61,569 nucleotides of DNA. Origin: Fimbriiglobus sp. Its GTDB lineage: Bacteria > Planctomycetota > Planctomycetia > Gemmatales > Gemmataceae. A program made the translations under genes and the position numbers. The notes under the pieces are model-generated. The model was not told the origin of the DNA. It was given only the letters and a program-made list of their open reading frames with translations, and made no database searches. Location of the stretch: positions 1 through 61,569 of the forward strand of contig JANXWE010000141.1 of NCBI GenBank assembly GCA_025351325.1, in the 5' to 3' direction. Below, piece after piece: positions 44,550 to 52,878 of the stretch (positions are counted from its first letter, which is position 1; the number at the start of each line of letters is the position of its first letter).

Positions 44550-44590
44550 CCCAGGGGCGCGCTTCGCGCACCCTGGGTCAACGACCCAGG
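44550..44590. repeat. nested CCCAGG palindromes, REP-like
   Basis: CCCAGG at 44550-44555 faces CCTGGG at 44572-44577 around a GCGCTTCGCGC centre. A second hairpin, CCTGGGT (44572-44578) with ACCCAGG (44584-44590), overlaps it, so the two foldings exclude each other. It lies between gyrA and the epimerase gene and is related to the element at 15959-15987. Confidence 0.65.
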
Positions 44591-44600
44591 AACCCTCCCC

Positions 44601-45614
44601 ATGCGCGTCCTCATCACCGGCGGTTACGGGTTCATCGGGGCGTGGATCATCCGCACGCTGCTCGTGCGCGGCGACGAGGTATTCGTCTACGACTTGCGCG
44701 AAGACGCCCGGCGTTTGAAGCTCATTTTACCGGAATCGGAATCGTCGAAAGTGACCTTCGTCTGCGGCGATGTCTGTGATTTGTCGACGCTCTCGTTGGC
44801 ACTCAAAACGCACGCCATCACGCACATCATTCACTTGGCCGGGTTGCAAGTGCCGACTTGCCGGCTCGATCCGCTGCTCGGAGCCAAGGTCAACGTGTTG
44901 GGGACACTGGCCGTGTTCGAGGCGGCCAAAGCTCTCGGCGGGCAGATCGAACGGATCGTGTACGCCAGTTCGGCGGCGGTCTACGGTGGCCCGGAAAATT
45001 ACCCGAGTGGCCCGCTGCCCGACGATGTGACGCTGGTGCCGAGTACCCACTACGGGGTCTTCAAATGTTGCAACGAGGGCAACGCCCGCATCTACTTCCA
45101 AGACCACGCGATTTCCAGCGTCGGCCTGCGGCCTTGGACGGTCTACGGGGTCGGCCGCGATCTGGGAATGACCAGCGAGCCGACCAAGGCGATCAAAGCC
45201 GCGCTGCTCGGCCGGCCCTACGCCATCAACTTCGGCGGCTGGACGGATTTCCAATACGTGGACGACGTGGCGAAGACGTTCGTGCTCAGCCTCGTGCGGC
45301 CCTACTCGGGGTCGAAGAGCTACAACCTGCGCGGCGCCGTCGTGCCGATGACCGACTTCCTGAAAGCGCTCGTCGCCGTGTTGCCGGAAGCGGCGGAGTT
45401 GGTCACGGTGGGGACGCTGCAAATCGCCATCGCCTACGACCTCGACGACGCCGCACTCGAGAAGGACTTAGGCCCGATGCCGAAGACGAGCTTGGAAGCC
45501 GGCATCCGCGAGACGGTGCGGATCTTCCGCGAGTTGCACGCGGACGGACGGTTGGATACGTCGGACATCGACGGGCCGAAGGCCGCCTCAGTGACGGTCA
45601 TTGATGAACCGTAA
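44601..45614 (+). CDS. NAD-dependent epimerase/dehydratase
   Basis: The 337-residue protein begins with the Rossmann motif TGGYGFIGAW (Gly at 7, 10, 13). The extended SDR features follow: GDVCDLSTL, HLAGLQVPT, the Ser of VYASSAAVYGG and the YxxxK of HYGVFK. Members interconvert nucleotide sugars such as UDP-glucose/UDP-galactose or remove water from them; the exact substrate is not visible. The ATG at 44601 is chosen because the Rossmann fold starts there, and upstream sequence is the repeat. It stands alone between gyrA and the HEPN pair. Confidence 0.85.
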   Translation: MRVLITGGYGFIGAWIIRTLLVRGDEVFVYDLREDARRLKLILPESESSKVTFVCGDVCDLSTLSLALKTHAITHIIHLAGLQVPTCRLDPLLGAKVNVLGTLAVFEAAKALGGQIERIVYASSAAVYGGPENYPSGPLPDDVTLVPSTHYGVFKCCNEGNARIYFQDHAISSVGLRPWTVYGVGRDLGMTSEPTKAIKAALLGRPYAINFGGWTDFQYVDDVAKTFVLSLVRPYSGSKSYNLRGAVVPMTDFLKALVAVLPEAAELVTVGTLQIAIAYDLDDAALEKDLGPMPKTSLEAGIRETVRIFRELHADGRLDTSDIDGPKAASVTVIDEP

Positions 45615-45652
45615 TGTGAGCAACCATTCTCCTCTCCGGATTGAGAGGTATC

Positions 45653-46228
45653 CTACAGCCCGATTTCCAACTCGGGTTCCACTGCGATGCCGAGCGTATC
45701 GAGGAAATCTTTGAGTCGGTCGTAAGCCTCGTCTACGGTCAAATTGATGATGTCCAAAGGTTTGGGAACTCGGCGACCGTGCGCAATCCAGTTGCGGTAA
45801 TCGCGGACTTGCTTCACTTTGTCGGAAAGTTCGGAGGTGATCCGATTCTGATCCTGCAAGGGTTTCAAAATTCTGTTCGCAAAACTGCCTTGTCGAACGC
45901 CCTCCAAAGCGTCGTCGGCGGCGGACTTCAAAATCGGATGGTCGATCTTGTCAGCTAGAGGTTCTAGAATTCTTTCCAAATGATCGCGGACTGCCGCTTC
46001 GAAAACCGAAAAGAGGAAGAGGACGCTCAAATCACCGAGTGAGTCGAGCGCTAGATCCGCTTGCTTCACAATCGCGTCGGCTTCCAGTTGCTTAAACCTT
46101 TCGTCCTCCCATATCGACGCGCCGACGAGGCTCGGATCATTCCAGTGTCGGCTCCCCAATCGCCGCATCCGCTGCAGGTTGTCATGAGCCGACTCGTACC
46201 AGGCCCACGCATCGCTGAGGGTTTTCAT
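45653..46228 (-). CDS. HEPN-domain protein, possible RNase toxin
   Basis: The 191-residue, all-helical protein fits the MAE_28990/MAE_18760-like HEPN group. Near the C-terminus lies VRDYRNWIAHGRR, whose R145-x4-H150 spacing is the catalytic motif of HEPN ribonucleases. No signal peptide or membrane segment is present. The upstream gene ends at 46225 and overlaps this ATG by 4 nt (ATGA), so the two are translationally coupled, the usual layout of toxin-antitoxin pairs. Composition seems less G+C-rich than the neighbouring der gene, a hint of transfer. It could also be a helper in a defence pathway or an inactive protein. Confidence 0.7.
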   Translation of the reverse strand: MKTLSDAWAWYESAHDNLQRMRRLGSRHWNDPSLVGASIWEDERFKQLEADAIVKQADLALDSLGDLSVLFLFSVFEAAVRDHLERILEPLADKIDHPILKSAADDALEGVRQGSFANRILKPLQDQNRITSELSDKVKQVRDYRNWIAHGRRVPKPLDIINLTVDEAYDRLKDFLDTLGIAVEPELEIGL

Positions 46229-46713
46229 CGGAAATAACTCGTGAGCGCATCTTCGAATCGCTCGCGGGTCAACGGGTGAAGTCCATCGGTTGGGCCTTCG
46301 ATGAACCACGAATCGCCGTCCGCGTCGGTGAATCGGTAGAAGACATACCGCATAAGCTCGTCGGTGAGATCGACGCGACCCGTCGCGCGAACGGGTGCGG
46401 TCGACTGTGGAGGGCGAGCCGATTTGATGGTCTTGAGTGCTTTGGGTATGAGTCCTACCCATTTCCCGAAAGCCCGGAAATCCATTCGCGGCGCTTCGTA
46501 CCGGCCCACATTCGGTTCGGCGATGTCCGCGGTTTTCACTTCGAGTTGCAGAATGCCTTTGGGATCGGAAGCCGCCAGCCACCCGCGAATGTCCAAATGG
46601 AGTTTTCGGATCGCCTCCACCCAATCATTGATGATGGTTTGGTTCCGCTCCGCCTCCGACCGATAGCTTTCCGCTTTCTTTTCGAGCAACTCACCTAATG
46701 TCGATTGGGTCAT
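46225..46713 (-). CDS. partner of the HEPN protein, unknown function
   Basis: The 162-residue protein has a coiled N-terminal helix (LGELLEKKAESYRSEAERNQ), an alpha/beta middle (DPKGILQLEVKTADIAEPNVG), and a C-terminal part with RVDLTDELMRYVFYRFTDADG and PLTRERFEDALTSYF. No DNA-binding motif is recognised. Its ATG has GGAG 9 nt upstream. It is first in a pair with the HEPN protein and overlaps it by 4 nt, so it could be the antitoxin or a target-recognition partner. Confidence 0.6.
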   Translation of the reverse strand: MTQSTLGELLEKKAESYRSEAERNQTIINDWVEAIRKLHLDIRGWLAASDPKGILQLEVKTADIAEPNVGRYEAPRMDFRAFGKWVGLIPKALKTIKSARPPQSTAPVRATGRVDLTDELMRYVFYRFTDADGDSWFIEGPTDGLHPLTRERFEDALTSYFR

Positions 46714-46794
46714 GGCTCACTCCAATTGCGGGCACGTCCAGCATGAGTTGACACAACTATGCAAAAATCTTGCCGATGATCGCCGCCCCCCTTT

Positions 46795-48429
46795 TTACAC
46801 GTTCCATGTGTCCGACGGTGGCTTCTTCCGCTTCTGCTTCTCCGGCTCGTACACGAACGCGGGCTTGTCCGTCTTCTTCTTCGTCGGCAGCATCGGCGTC
46901 GCAGGGCCGGACGAATCGTCGTCGCTTTCCAGGTCGGCCAGGTCGAACTCCTCGTTGTCGTCCGGCTCGTCGAAGGGCATCGGCGCGTCGCCCAGATCTT
47001 CCGGCAACTCCTCAGCGGCGCCGCGCCGCAGTTCATCCACCACTTCCAAAACTTCCGGATAATCTTCGCCCATCTCCTCGGCCTTCATCCGCCGACGGAC
47101 GGCGTAGGACGACGCCTCGCCCTTGGTGCGGAAGATCACCTTGAGCGGCACCTCCGTGTACTGGAAGTTGTCGCGGATCGTCTTCGTGAGGTAGCGGACG
47201 TACGGTTCGTCGAACAGGTCGGGTTCGTTCGTCACGATTACGATGGTCGGCGGGTGGACGCTGACCTGCGTGACGTAGTAGACCTTCGGGATGCGGTTGC
47301 CACGGACGGGCGGGTTGCTGGCGATCATCGCTTGATGGATCACGCGGTTCAGTTCGCCCGTCTTGGCCCGCCGGCCTGCTTGCTTGTAAAGCTGCGTGGC
47401 GAGGTTGAGCAACCGCGTCACGTTCTTGCCGTTCTTCGCGGTGATGTACGCGATCGGCACGTAATCGAGCATCGAGAAGACTTTGCGCAAGTACTGCGTC
47501 CACTTCTCGGTGGCGATCTTATCCCGCGCCAGATCCCACTTGTTCACGACGAAAATCGCCGGCTTGTGGTGGATCAAAATGTACTCGGCCAACTGCTTGT
47601 CCACCCGGCTGATCTTCCAGCGCGGGTCGAAGAAGTGGAGCACGATGTCGGCCCGGCGAATCGATCGCTCGGCCCGGTGCATACTGTAGTATTCGATGTC
47701 GGTCGCCAAGCTTCGCTTCTTGCGCACGCCGGCGGTGTCGATGGCCAACAGCACCTTGCCGTCGCGCTCGAAGCGGACGTCGATACTGTCCCGTGTGGTC
47801 CCGGCCACTTCGGACACGATCACCCGGTCTTCTTGGGCCAAGCAGTTGATGAACGTGCTCTTGCCGACGTTGCGGCGGCCGACGATGGCCAGCTTCAATT
47901 CGGCGTTCTTCGGGGCTTCGGTCGGTGTCTCATCCGGCAGATTTTCGTGGATGGCGAAGAGCAAATCTTCTTCGCCGCGCTTGGCGTTGGCGCTCACGCA
48001 GATCGGTTCGCCATAGCCCAGGCGGAACAGATCGCTGGCGTTGATGTCGAGCTTCGGTTCGTCCGCTTTGTTGGCCACGAAGATGATCGGCTTGGCGACG
48101 CTGCGCAGTCGCTGGGCCACGATTTCATCGAGCGGCACGACGCCGTTGCGAATATCGACGACGAAAATGACGACAGTCGCCTCGTCGATGGCGATGCGGA
48201 TTTGCCGTTCGACTTCGTCGGTCAAGTCGTCGATGTCGACGATGCCCATGCCGCCCGTGTCGACGAGTTCGAAGAAGCGGTCGCGGACGCCCACGGTCGT
48301 GGCGATGCGGTCGCGCGTCACCCCGGCCGTCGGTTCGACGATGCTGATCCGCCGCCCGGCCAGCATGTTGAACAGCGCCGATTTACCGACGTTCGGCCGG
48401 CCCACAATCGCCACCATCGGAAGACGCAT
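46795..48429 (-). CDS. der: ribosome assembly GTPase Der (EngA)
   Basis: Der has two GTPase domains in tandem and is needed for 50S ribosome assembly. The 544-residue protein shows G1 motifs GRPNVGKS (about 11-18) and GRRNVGKS (about 187-194), G3 DTGGM and DTAGV, and G4 NKAD and NKWD, followed by the KH-like domain (about 350-450). Der is usually about 440-500 residues; here an extra ~85-residue acidic then Lys-rich tail extends the C-terminus. The ATG at 48429 has AGGAG about 7 nt upstream. It lies 16 nt downstream of the SDR gene and is likely co-transcribed. Confidence 0.93.
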   Translation of the reverse strand: MRLPMVAIVGRPNVGKSALFNMLAGRRISIVEPTAGVTRDRIATTVGVRDRFFELVDTGGMGIVDIDDLTDEVERQIRIAIDEATVVIFVVDIRNGVVPLDEIVAQRLRSVAKPIIFVANKADEPKLDINASDLFRLGYGEPICVSANAKRGEEDLLFAIHENLPDETPTEAPKNAELKLAIVGRRNVGKSTFINCLAQEDRVIVSEVAGTTRDSIDVRFERDGKVLLAIDTAGVRKKRSLATDIEYYSMHRAERSIRRADIVLHFFDPRWKISRVDKQLAEYILIHHKPAIFVVNKWDLARDKIATEKWTQYLRKVFSMLDYVPIAYITAKNGKNVTRLLNLATQLYKQAGRRAKTGELNRVIHQAMIASNPPVRGNRIPKVYYVTQVSVHPPTIVIVTNEPDLFDEPYVRYLTKTIRDNFQYTEVPLKVIFRTKGEASSYAVRRRMKAEEMGEDYPEVLEVVDELRRGAAEELPEDLGDAPMPFDEPDDNEEFDLADLESDDDSSGPATPMLPTKKKTDKPAFVYEPEKQKRKKPPSDTWNV

Positions 48430-48445
48430 CACCCGCTCCTGTCGT

Positions 48446-49225
48446 TCACCACAACGTAAATCCGCCGTCGACCACGAGGGTGGCCCCGGTCACGTAACTG
48501 CTCGCATCGCTGGCCAAGAACACCGCCGCCGGGCCGAGCTCACTCGGTTCACCGAAGCGTTCCATCGGGACGTGCCCGAGAAACGACTGCTCGAACTCGG
48601 GTTTCTCGGCGAACCATTTCTGATTCGGCCCCGTCGCAAACACGCCCGGGGCAATCGCATTCACCCTCACACCGCGTCCGGCCCAATCGGCCGCCAACGA
48701 TCGCGTGAGTGCCGCCAGGGCGGCCTTGGCCGTTTCGTAGTGCCGGCCACCGATGCCCCGGATCGCAATCGGCCCGGCGATGCTGGTGATGTTGACGATC
48801 GAGCCACGCCCGCGGTCGAGCATCGGCTTGCCGAGCTTCTGGCAGCAGACGAGGGCACTCGTCAAATTCAAATCGAGGTAGCCCGCCCACTGTTCGACCG
48901 TCACATTTTCGGTGGCCACATCCTCCCGCCGCCCGCCGACGTTGTTCAGCAGAATGTCGATCGGCTGGCCGAGTGCCAACGCTTCGTCGCAAGCATTCGC
49001 GGCCCCGTCGGGTGTGGCCACGTCAGCGACGACAATTTCAACCGTGTTGCCGAGTCGGAGCAACTCCCGTTGAGTGACTAGCAGTTGCGCTTGTTCGCGA
49101 CCGACGAGGATCAAATCGGCTCCGGCCTCGGCTAACGCACCGGCCATGGCCCGACCGAGGCCCCGGCTTCCCCCGGTGACCATGGCAGTTCGCCCGTTCA
49201 AGCGAAAGGAATCGAGTACACCCAT
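48446..49225 (-). CDS. short-chain dehydrogenase/reductase
   Basis: The 259-residue protein has the complete classical SDR set: the TGGSRGLG cofactor motif (17-24), NNVGG (94-98), Ser148, and YxxxK at Tyr163-Lys167, with GFTL at the C-terminus. The ATG at 49225 has GGGAAG upstream. It should oxidise or reduce an alcohol/ketone with NAD(P)(H). The closest well-known groups are 3-oxoacyl-ACP and gluconate/sugar dehydrogenases; the substrate is not visible. It precedes der on the same strand with a 16-nt gap. Confidence 0.88.
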   Translation of the reverse strand: MGVLDSFRLNGRTAMVTGGSRGLGRAMAGALAEAGADLILVGREQAQLLVTQRELLRLGNTVEIVVADVATPDGAANACDEALALGQPIDILLNNVGGRREDVATENVTVEQWAGYLDLNLTSALVCCQKLGKPMLDRGRGSIVNITSIAGPIAIRGIGGRHYETAKAALAALTRSLAADWAGRGVRVNAIAPGVFATGPNQKWFAEKPEFEQSFLGHVPMERFGEPSELGPAAVFLASDASSYVTGATLVVDGGFTLW

Positions 49226-49291
49226 TTTCTTCCCGGCCCGCGTCACCAACTGATATTGTAGCACTTATCGACAATTTGGACGGGAGAAGTC

Positions 49292-49645
49292 ATGGCGAAG
49301 TGCGACGAAGGCTACCCGTGCGGGGTCTGCGGGCAGATGGTGGAAGCCGTCGTCGATTCCGATTTGTACCTGCGTTACATCCTGGATGAGGTGCCGCTCA
49401 AGTCGCTCCATTTGCACCCCGAGCGGCACGTCGTGTGCAACCCGGCGCTCGCGCAATACATCGTGGCGGATGGTTGGAAGCCGGTGCATTGCGAGGGGCC
49501 GTTCGACAAACGGACACTCTCCGTCGAGTATGTTCAGGCCGAGGAAATTCGCGTGACACGCGGCTGGCGACGCTTGCAGGCGATCCCCAAACTGCGGTTG
49601 GCCATCCCCGAGTACCCGCTGTCGATCACACCCGACGTTTCCTGA
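49292..49645 (+). CDS. small protein of unknown function
   Basis: The 117-residue protein starts at an ATG with GGGAG 8 nt upstream. The N-terminus has a Cys pair CGVCGQ and an earlier Cys at position 4, then DSDLYLRYILDEV and HPERHVVCNPALAQYIV. The Cys/His arrangement could bind zinc, but only part of a site is clear. The rest is basic and beta-rich. It precedes the DUF4385 gene by 31 nt, so the two are probably co-transcribed. Function unknown. Confidence 0.7.
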   Translation: MAKCDEGYPCGVCGQMVEAVVDSDLYLRYILDEVPLKSLHLHPERHVVCNPALAQYIVADGWKPVHCEGPFDKRTLSVEYVQAEEIRVTRGWRRLQAIPKLRLAIPEYPLSITPDVS

Positions 49646-49676
49646 TTTCCCCCGCGCAACGTGCGAGGTTCGTCCG

Positions 49677-50153
49677 ATGGCTCGGCCGGCGTTCGACTAC
49701 ACTTTGAATTTCAAAACCATCGACTTCCGCCGCCGGCCCGACCTCTACCGGATCGGCAGGGGCGAGCAGGGGGTGCTGGTGGTCGAACCGTACAAGTCCG
49801 AGATCCTGCCGTACTGGCGCTTCAAAACGGTCGCCGAGGCGACGGCGTCGGCGGCCGCCATCGCCGAGCTGTTCCAAGGTTACCTGAAAGCCGAAGACTT
49901 CCCCGGCGCGGACATGGCCCGCAAGTTCCTGCAAATGGGCTGGACGCGGGCGAGGCGGTACGCCAACCACAAGGGCGGACGCAAGTACCACAAGGGAACC
50001 GGCGACGAACTGCCCCGCATCGTCGATGCCGAAAAAGCCGCCGCGGCCGCGGTCTTTTACGCCGAATACGTGGCGGCGAGGGAGGACCCCGAATACCTCC
50101 GCCTAAAGGCCCGACACCAACGGGAGCATGAAGGAGGACGAGGTGTCATTTGA
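49677..50153 (+). CDS. DUF4385 family protein
   Basis: The 158-residue protein fits the DUF4385 pattern: FDYTLNFKTIDFRRRPDLYR, RGEQGVLVVEPYKSEILPYWRFK (given by its ends GEQGVLVVEPYKSE and PYWRFK), FPGADMARKFLQMGWTRARR and KYHKGTGDELP. The family is short and cytosolic with no assigned role. Its 3' end overlaps the remnant on the opposite strand by 8 nt. Confidence 0.75.
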   Translation: MARPAFDYTLNFKTIDFRRRPDLYRIGRGEQGVLVVEPYKSEILPYWRFKTVAEATASAAAIAELFQGYLKAEDFPGADMARKFLQMGWTRARRYANHKGGRKYHKGTGDELPRIVDAEKAAAAAVFYAEYVAAREDPEYLRLKARHQREHEGGRGVI

Positions 50154-50512
50154 TGCGGGTCAAGGAGTTTTTGATGACGGTACCGTTGGCGTGCACGTTT
50201 TCTCCGGGGAGGGCGTCGGCCGACTTGACGTGGAGAACCACCTTGCCCCACTGCTTATCGTCGTCAGTGAACACCATGATCCGACCTCGCTGACTCCAGA
50301 TTCCTTTCTTTGCCGTCCACCAACTTCTTCCGCTGCTCGTCGAATGCCAACGAGAGTTTTGCACCGGCCGCTTCTAAGGCGGACTCCAGGCCCAACTTGG
50401 CTTTCTTCAAATCGAGTTCCGTCTCCGACCAGCCCGCTTGGAAGAATTCCGGCTTCTCTCGGAGGATGACTTGGGCCGCTTTCCGATCCGCGACGGACAG
50501 GGATCGATCCCG
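50146..50512 (-). pseudogene. gene remnant, two frames joined by a shift
   Basis: This gene-poor stretch is not empty. On the minus strand, right after the PQQ gene's stop, an open frame reads SVADRKAAQVILREKPEF, then LGLESALEAAGAKL and FDEQRKKLVDGKERN, ending at a TGA at 50264-50266; it has no start codon. In a different frame a 43-codon piece, MVFTDDDKQWGKVV to SLTRIK, starts at the ATG at 50277 and ends at 50146. Both look coding. The simplest reading is one old gene that lost its start and suffered a frameshift. No family is recognised. Confidence 0.4.
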
Positions 50513-50515
50513 ACT

Positions 50516-51733
50516 TTACTTTGTCACCTTCGCCCCGACGCAGAGCAAACTCTTGTCGCTGCGGATGAACAGACCCCCTCCGGAAATCGCGGGGGTACCC
50601 AGCAACTCTTCGCCCACTTCGCTGGTCGCGAGCAGTTCCGCCGCGTCACCGCCGGCTATGAAGACTGCCAGTGTGCCCGACTCCGTGACCACGTAGATTT
50701 TGCCATCGCCGGCGATGGGCGAGGCCGAGAACGTCTGCTTGCCCTTGCCGGGCACTTTCTCATCCCAAATGGTTTTGCCCGTCTTGGCATCGACGCAATA
50801 CACCGAACCGGTTGCGGGAATGGCCGCGTAGATTTTGCCATCGTAAAAAAGTGCCGAGGAGTAGCCGGTGCGGTACTTCGGCGACTTCCACAGTTCCTCC
50901 AACTTGTTTTCACCCGGTTTCAGCAGCGACAGCCCGTCGCTGCTGCTCAGGATCAGTCCTTCGGCATAGGTCGGTGTCGGCGACGAACTGCCGACCTTGT
51001 GGCCCCACTTCTTCTTGCCGTCGGTAGCATTGTAAGCCACCAGTTCTTTGGCACCTTGAAAGAGCACTTCCGCGTCGCTGCTGTTGAGTTCCCGAATGAT
51101 GGGCGTCACCCAATTGATGTCGCGCGGGCGCGGCGTCTTCCACGTGTTCTGGCCGGTCTTCGTGTCCAAGGCGGCGAGGAACGATTCGCCCGCATTGTCC
51201 ATCGGCACGATCAACTTGTCTTTGTACAACACCGGCGACGAGGCCATGCCCACTTGGTTCGAGATAGTCGGATAGTCGCCGGTGAGGGACCGCACCCAAA
51301 GTAGGGCACCGTCGTGATCGCACGCCAAAAGATCGCCGGTGGCGAACAGGGCGTACACGCCCGTTTCATCGGCGACCGGCGTCGGCGCGGCCATACATGT
51401 TTTCGGGTGCGCCGCGGTGCTCCCGGTGGACGCGATTTGCCGCTGCCACAGTTTCTTGCCGGTGGCCGTATCGAATGCCAACAGGTGCAGCTGGTCGTCA
51501 CGGGTGCCACCGCTGCACGTCACGTAAACCTTGTTCCCGAACACGACCGGCGACGATACGCCACGGGCGGGAAGGGATACCTTCCAACGCAGCCCGTCTT
51601 GGCCGGTGAACTTCGTAGGCAGATCCTTCTCCGACGACACCCCTGAGCCGCCGGGGCCTTTGAATTGTGGCCAATCGGCGGCGGACAACGGTGTGAAGAA
51701 GCCGAGGAGGCCGAGGCAAAACAGGCTACGCAT
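50516..51733 (-). CDS. exported PQQ-like beta-propeller protein
   Basis: About 405 residues with a signal peptide (MRSLFCLGLLGFFTPLSAA). The body is an eight-bladed PQQ-type propeller: repeated DTATGKKLWQRQ, DTKTGQNTW, DAKTGKTIW and SSPVLYKDKL. The same fold occurs in BamB and in PQQ-dependent dehydrogenases; cofactor-binding residues are not evident, so it is more likely a binding protein. The ATG has AAGGAG 8 nt upstream and overlaps the stop of the upstream gene (TGATG), so the two are translationally coupled. It ends the operon that starts with the TPR-YggX-like gene. Confidence 0.85.
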   Translation of the reverse strand: MRSLFCLGLLGFFTPLSAADWPQFKGPGGSGVSSEKDLPTKFTGQDGLRWKVSLPARGVSSPVVFGNKVYVTCSGGTRDDQLHLLAFDTATGKKLWQRQIASTGSTAAHPKTCMAAPTPVADETGVYALFATGDLLACDHDGALLWVRSLTGDYPTISNQVGMASSPVLYKDKLIVPMDNAGESFLAALDTKTGQNTWKTPRPRDINWVTPIIRELNSSDAEVLFQGAKELVAYNATDGKKKWGHKVGSSSPTPTYAEGLILSSSDGLSLLKPGENKLEELWKSPKYRTGYSSALFYDGKIYAAIPATGSVYCVDAKTGKTIWDEKVPGKGKQTFSASPIAGDGKIYVVTESGTLAVFIAGGDAAELLATSEVGEELLGTPAISGGGLFIRSDKSLLCVGAKVTK

Positions 51734-52857
51734 CACTTTTTCTCCTTGGCCGTATCGGGGGCGAGTTCGCCGAGTGACACGGGCTTGTCATCGACCAGTT
51801 GCCGGAGCTTCAAGGCCCCGCCGGTGCTGTCGCAGATGCGGGCCGCAAAACCCCAAACTTGCGTCCATTGGTACGGTTGATCGTTCTGGCAGGCCTTCAC
51901 CAAGATCGTGTTCTTGCCCTTGGCCAGAGTCACTTTGGCGACGTGCTGATCCATCTTGTTGCCGTGGTGGTATGCCTCGCGGCCGAACACTTCCTTGCCG
52001 TTGAGGAACACTTTGATGGCATTCTGGCTGGCCAAGCGGATCTCCGCCGGCGTCTCGGCGTCGGCGAGGATGTCGGCGGCCGCGTAGGCCACGGTGTGCA
52101 TCTTCTTTTCGATGGCGACATTCAAGTCGATGGTGCCGTACGTCGCGCTGCTCTGCGTGCGCTTCCAACCTTTGTGGTCGGCCGACGTTTCCGGGGCGTA
52201 CACCTTCTGGAATCCGAGTTCGTCGGTGTTGTCGAACACGTCCGACAACGCCCACTGCGTGATGGTGCCGTAGTGCTTGGTGATGTTGGCCGGCTCCTTC
52301 AATTTCTCGAGTTCCTTGGCGATGCTTTCGACCTGATCCTTGTCTCGTGCCGCGGCGAAGAGAGTTTGCAGCATTGGGATTTCGGACGCTTTCGGCTCTT
52401 TGGGAAGTGCGTCGGCAATCCCTGCACGGCGCAAATCAAGGCTCGAATCGTTGAGGAATTTCGGCAGCAGCGCCTTCGCGGCCACCGGATCTTGCGTCCG
52501 GAGCAGTTCGAATGTGATCGTCCGGCTGGTCGCGCTCTTCTTGGTATCGTTCACAAACTCCGTCAGTTTGGTCGCGTCGAATTTGCCACCCGCGCCGCTC
52601 TGGTTCTCGGCGATCGCATTCACAGCGGTGCGCAGCCAGTTCGCACTGGTTGGCTTGTCGTCTGCGATGGCGTTCAAGATCGGGAAGAGCGCATCCGGGC
52701 CGGCTTTCACCAACTCGGCCCACGCTTTCGTCGCTACGGCGTTGCCGGTACCTTCTTTGCCAACGGCGTTGATCACTCGCAGTGACGCGTCGAGGTCGGC
52801 GGCCGAAAGCGGCGGGCCGACCACGAGGAGAACAAACGGGATGGCCAGCCAACGCAT
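51733..52857 (-). CDS. exported HEAT-like protein with beta-sandwich C-terminus
   Basis: The 374-residue protein has a signal peptide (MRWLAIPFVLLVVGPPLSAA). Residues about 20-195 form HEAT/ARM-like helix pairs (AWAELVKAGPDALFPILNAIA, given by its ends AWAELVK and FPILNAIA). From about 205 on it is a beta-sandwich of the kind seen in glycan-binding domains (QNAIKVFLNGKEVFGREAYH, HVAKVTLAKGKNTILVKAC). It is coupled to the PQQ protein gene by overlapping stop and start, so the two probably act together at the cell surface. Function unknown. Confidence 0.8.
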   Translation of the reverse strand: MRWLAIPFVLLVVGPPLSAADLDASLRVINAVGKEGTGNAVATKAWAELVKAGPDALFPILNAIADDKPTSANWLRTAVNAIAENQSGAGGKFDATKLTEFVNDTKKSATSRTITFELLRTQDPVAAKALLPKFLNDSSLDLRRAGIADALPKEPKASEIPMLQTLFAAARDKDQVESIAKELEKLKEPANITKHYGTITQWALSDVFDNTDELGFQKVYAPETSADHKGWKRTQSSATYGTIDLNVAIEKKMHTVAYAAADILADAETPAEIRLASQNAIKVFLNGKEVFGREAYHHGNKMDQHVAKVTLAKGKNTILVKACQNDQPYQWTQVWGFAARICDSTGGALKLRQLVDDKPVSLGELAPDTAKEKK

Positions 52858-52878
52858 GGGGTCGTCTCCAAGGATTAG

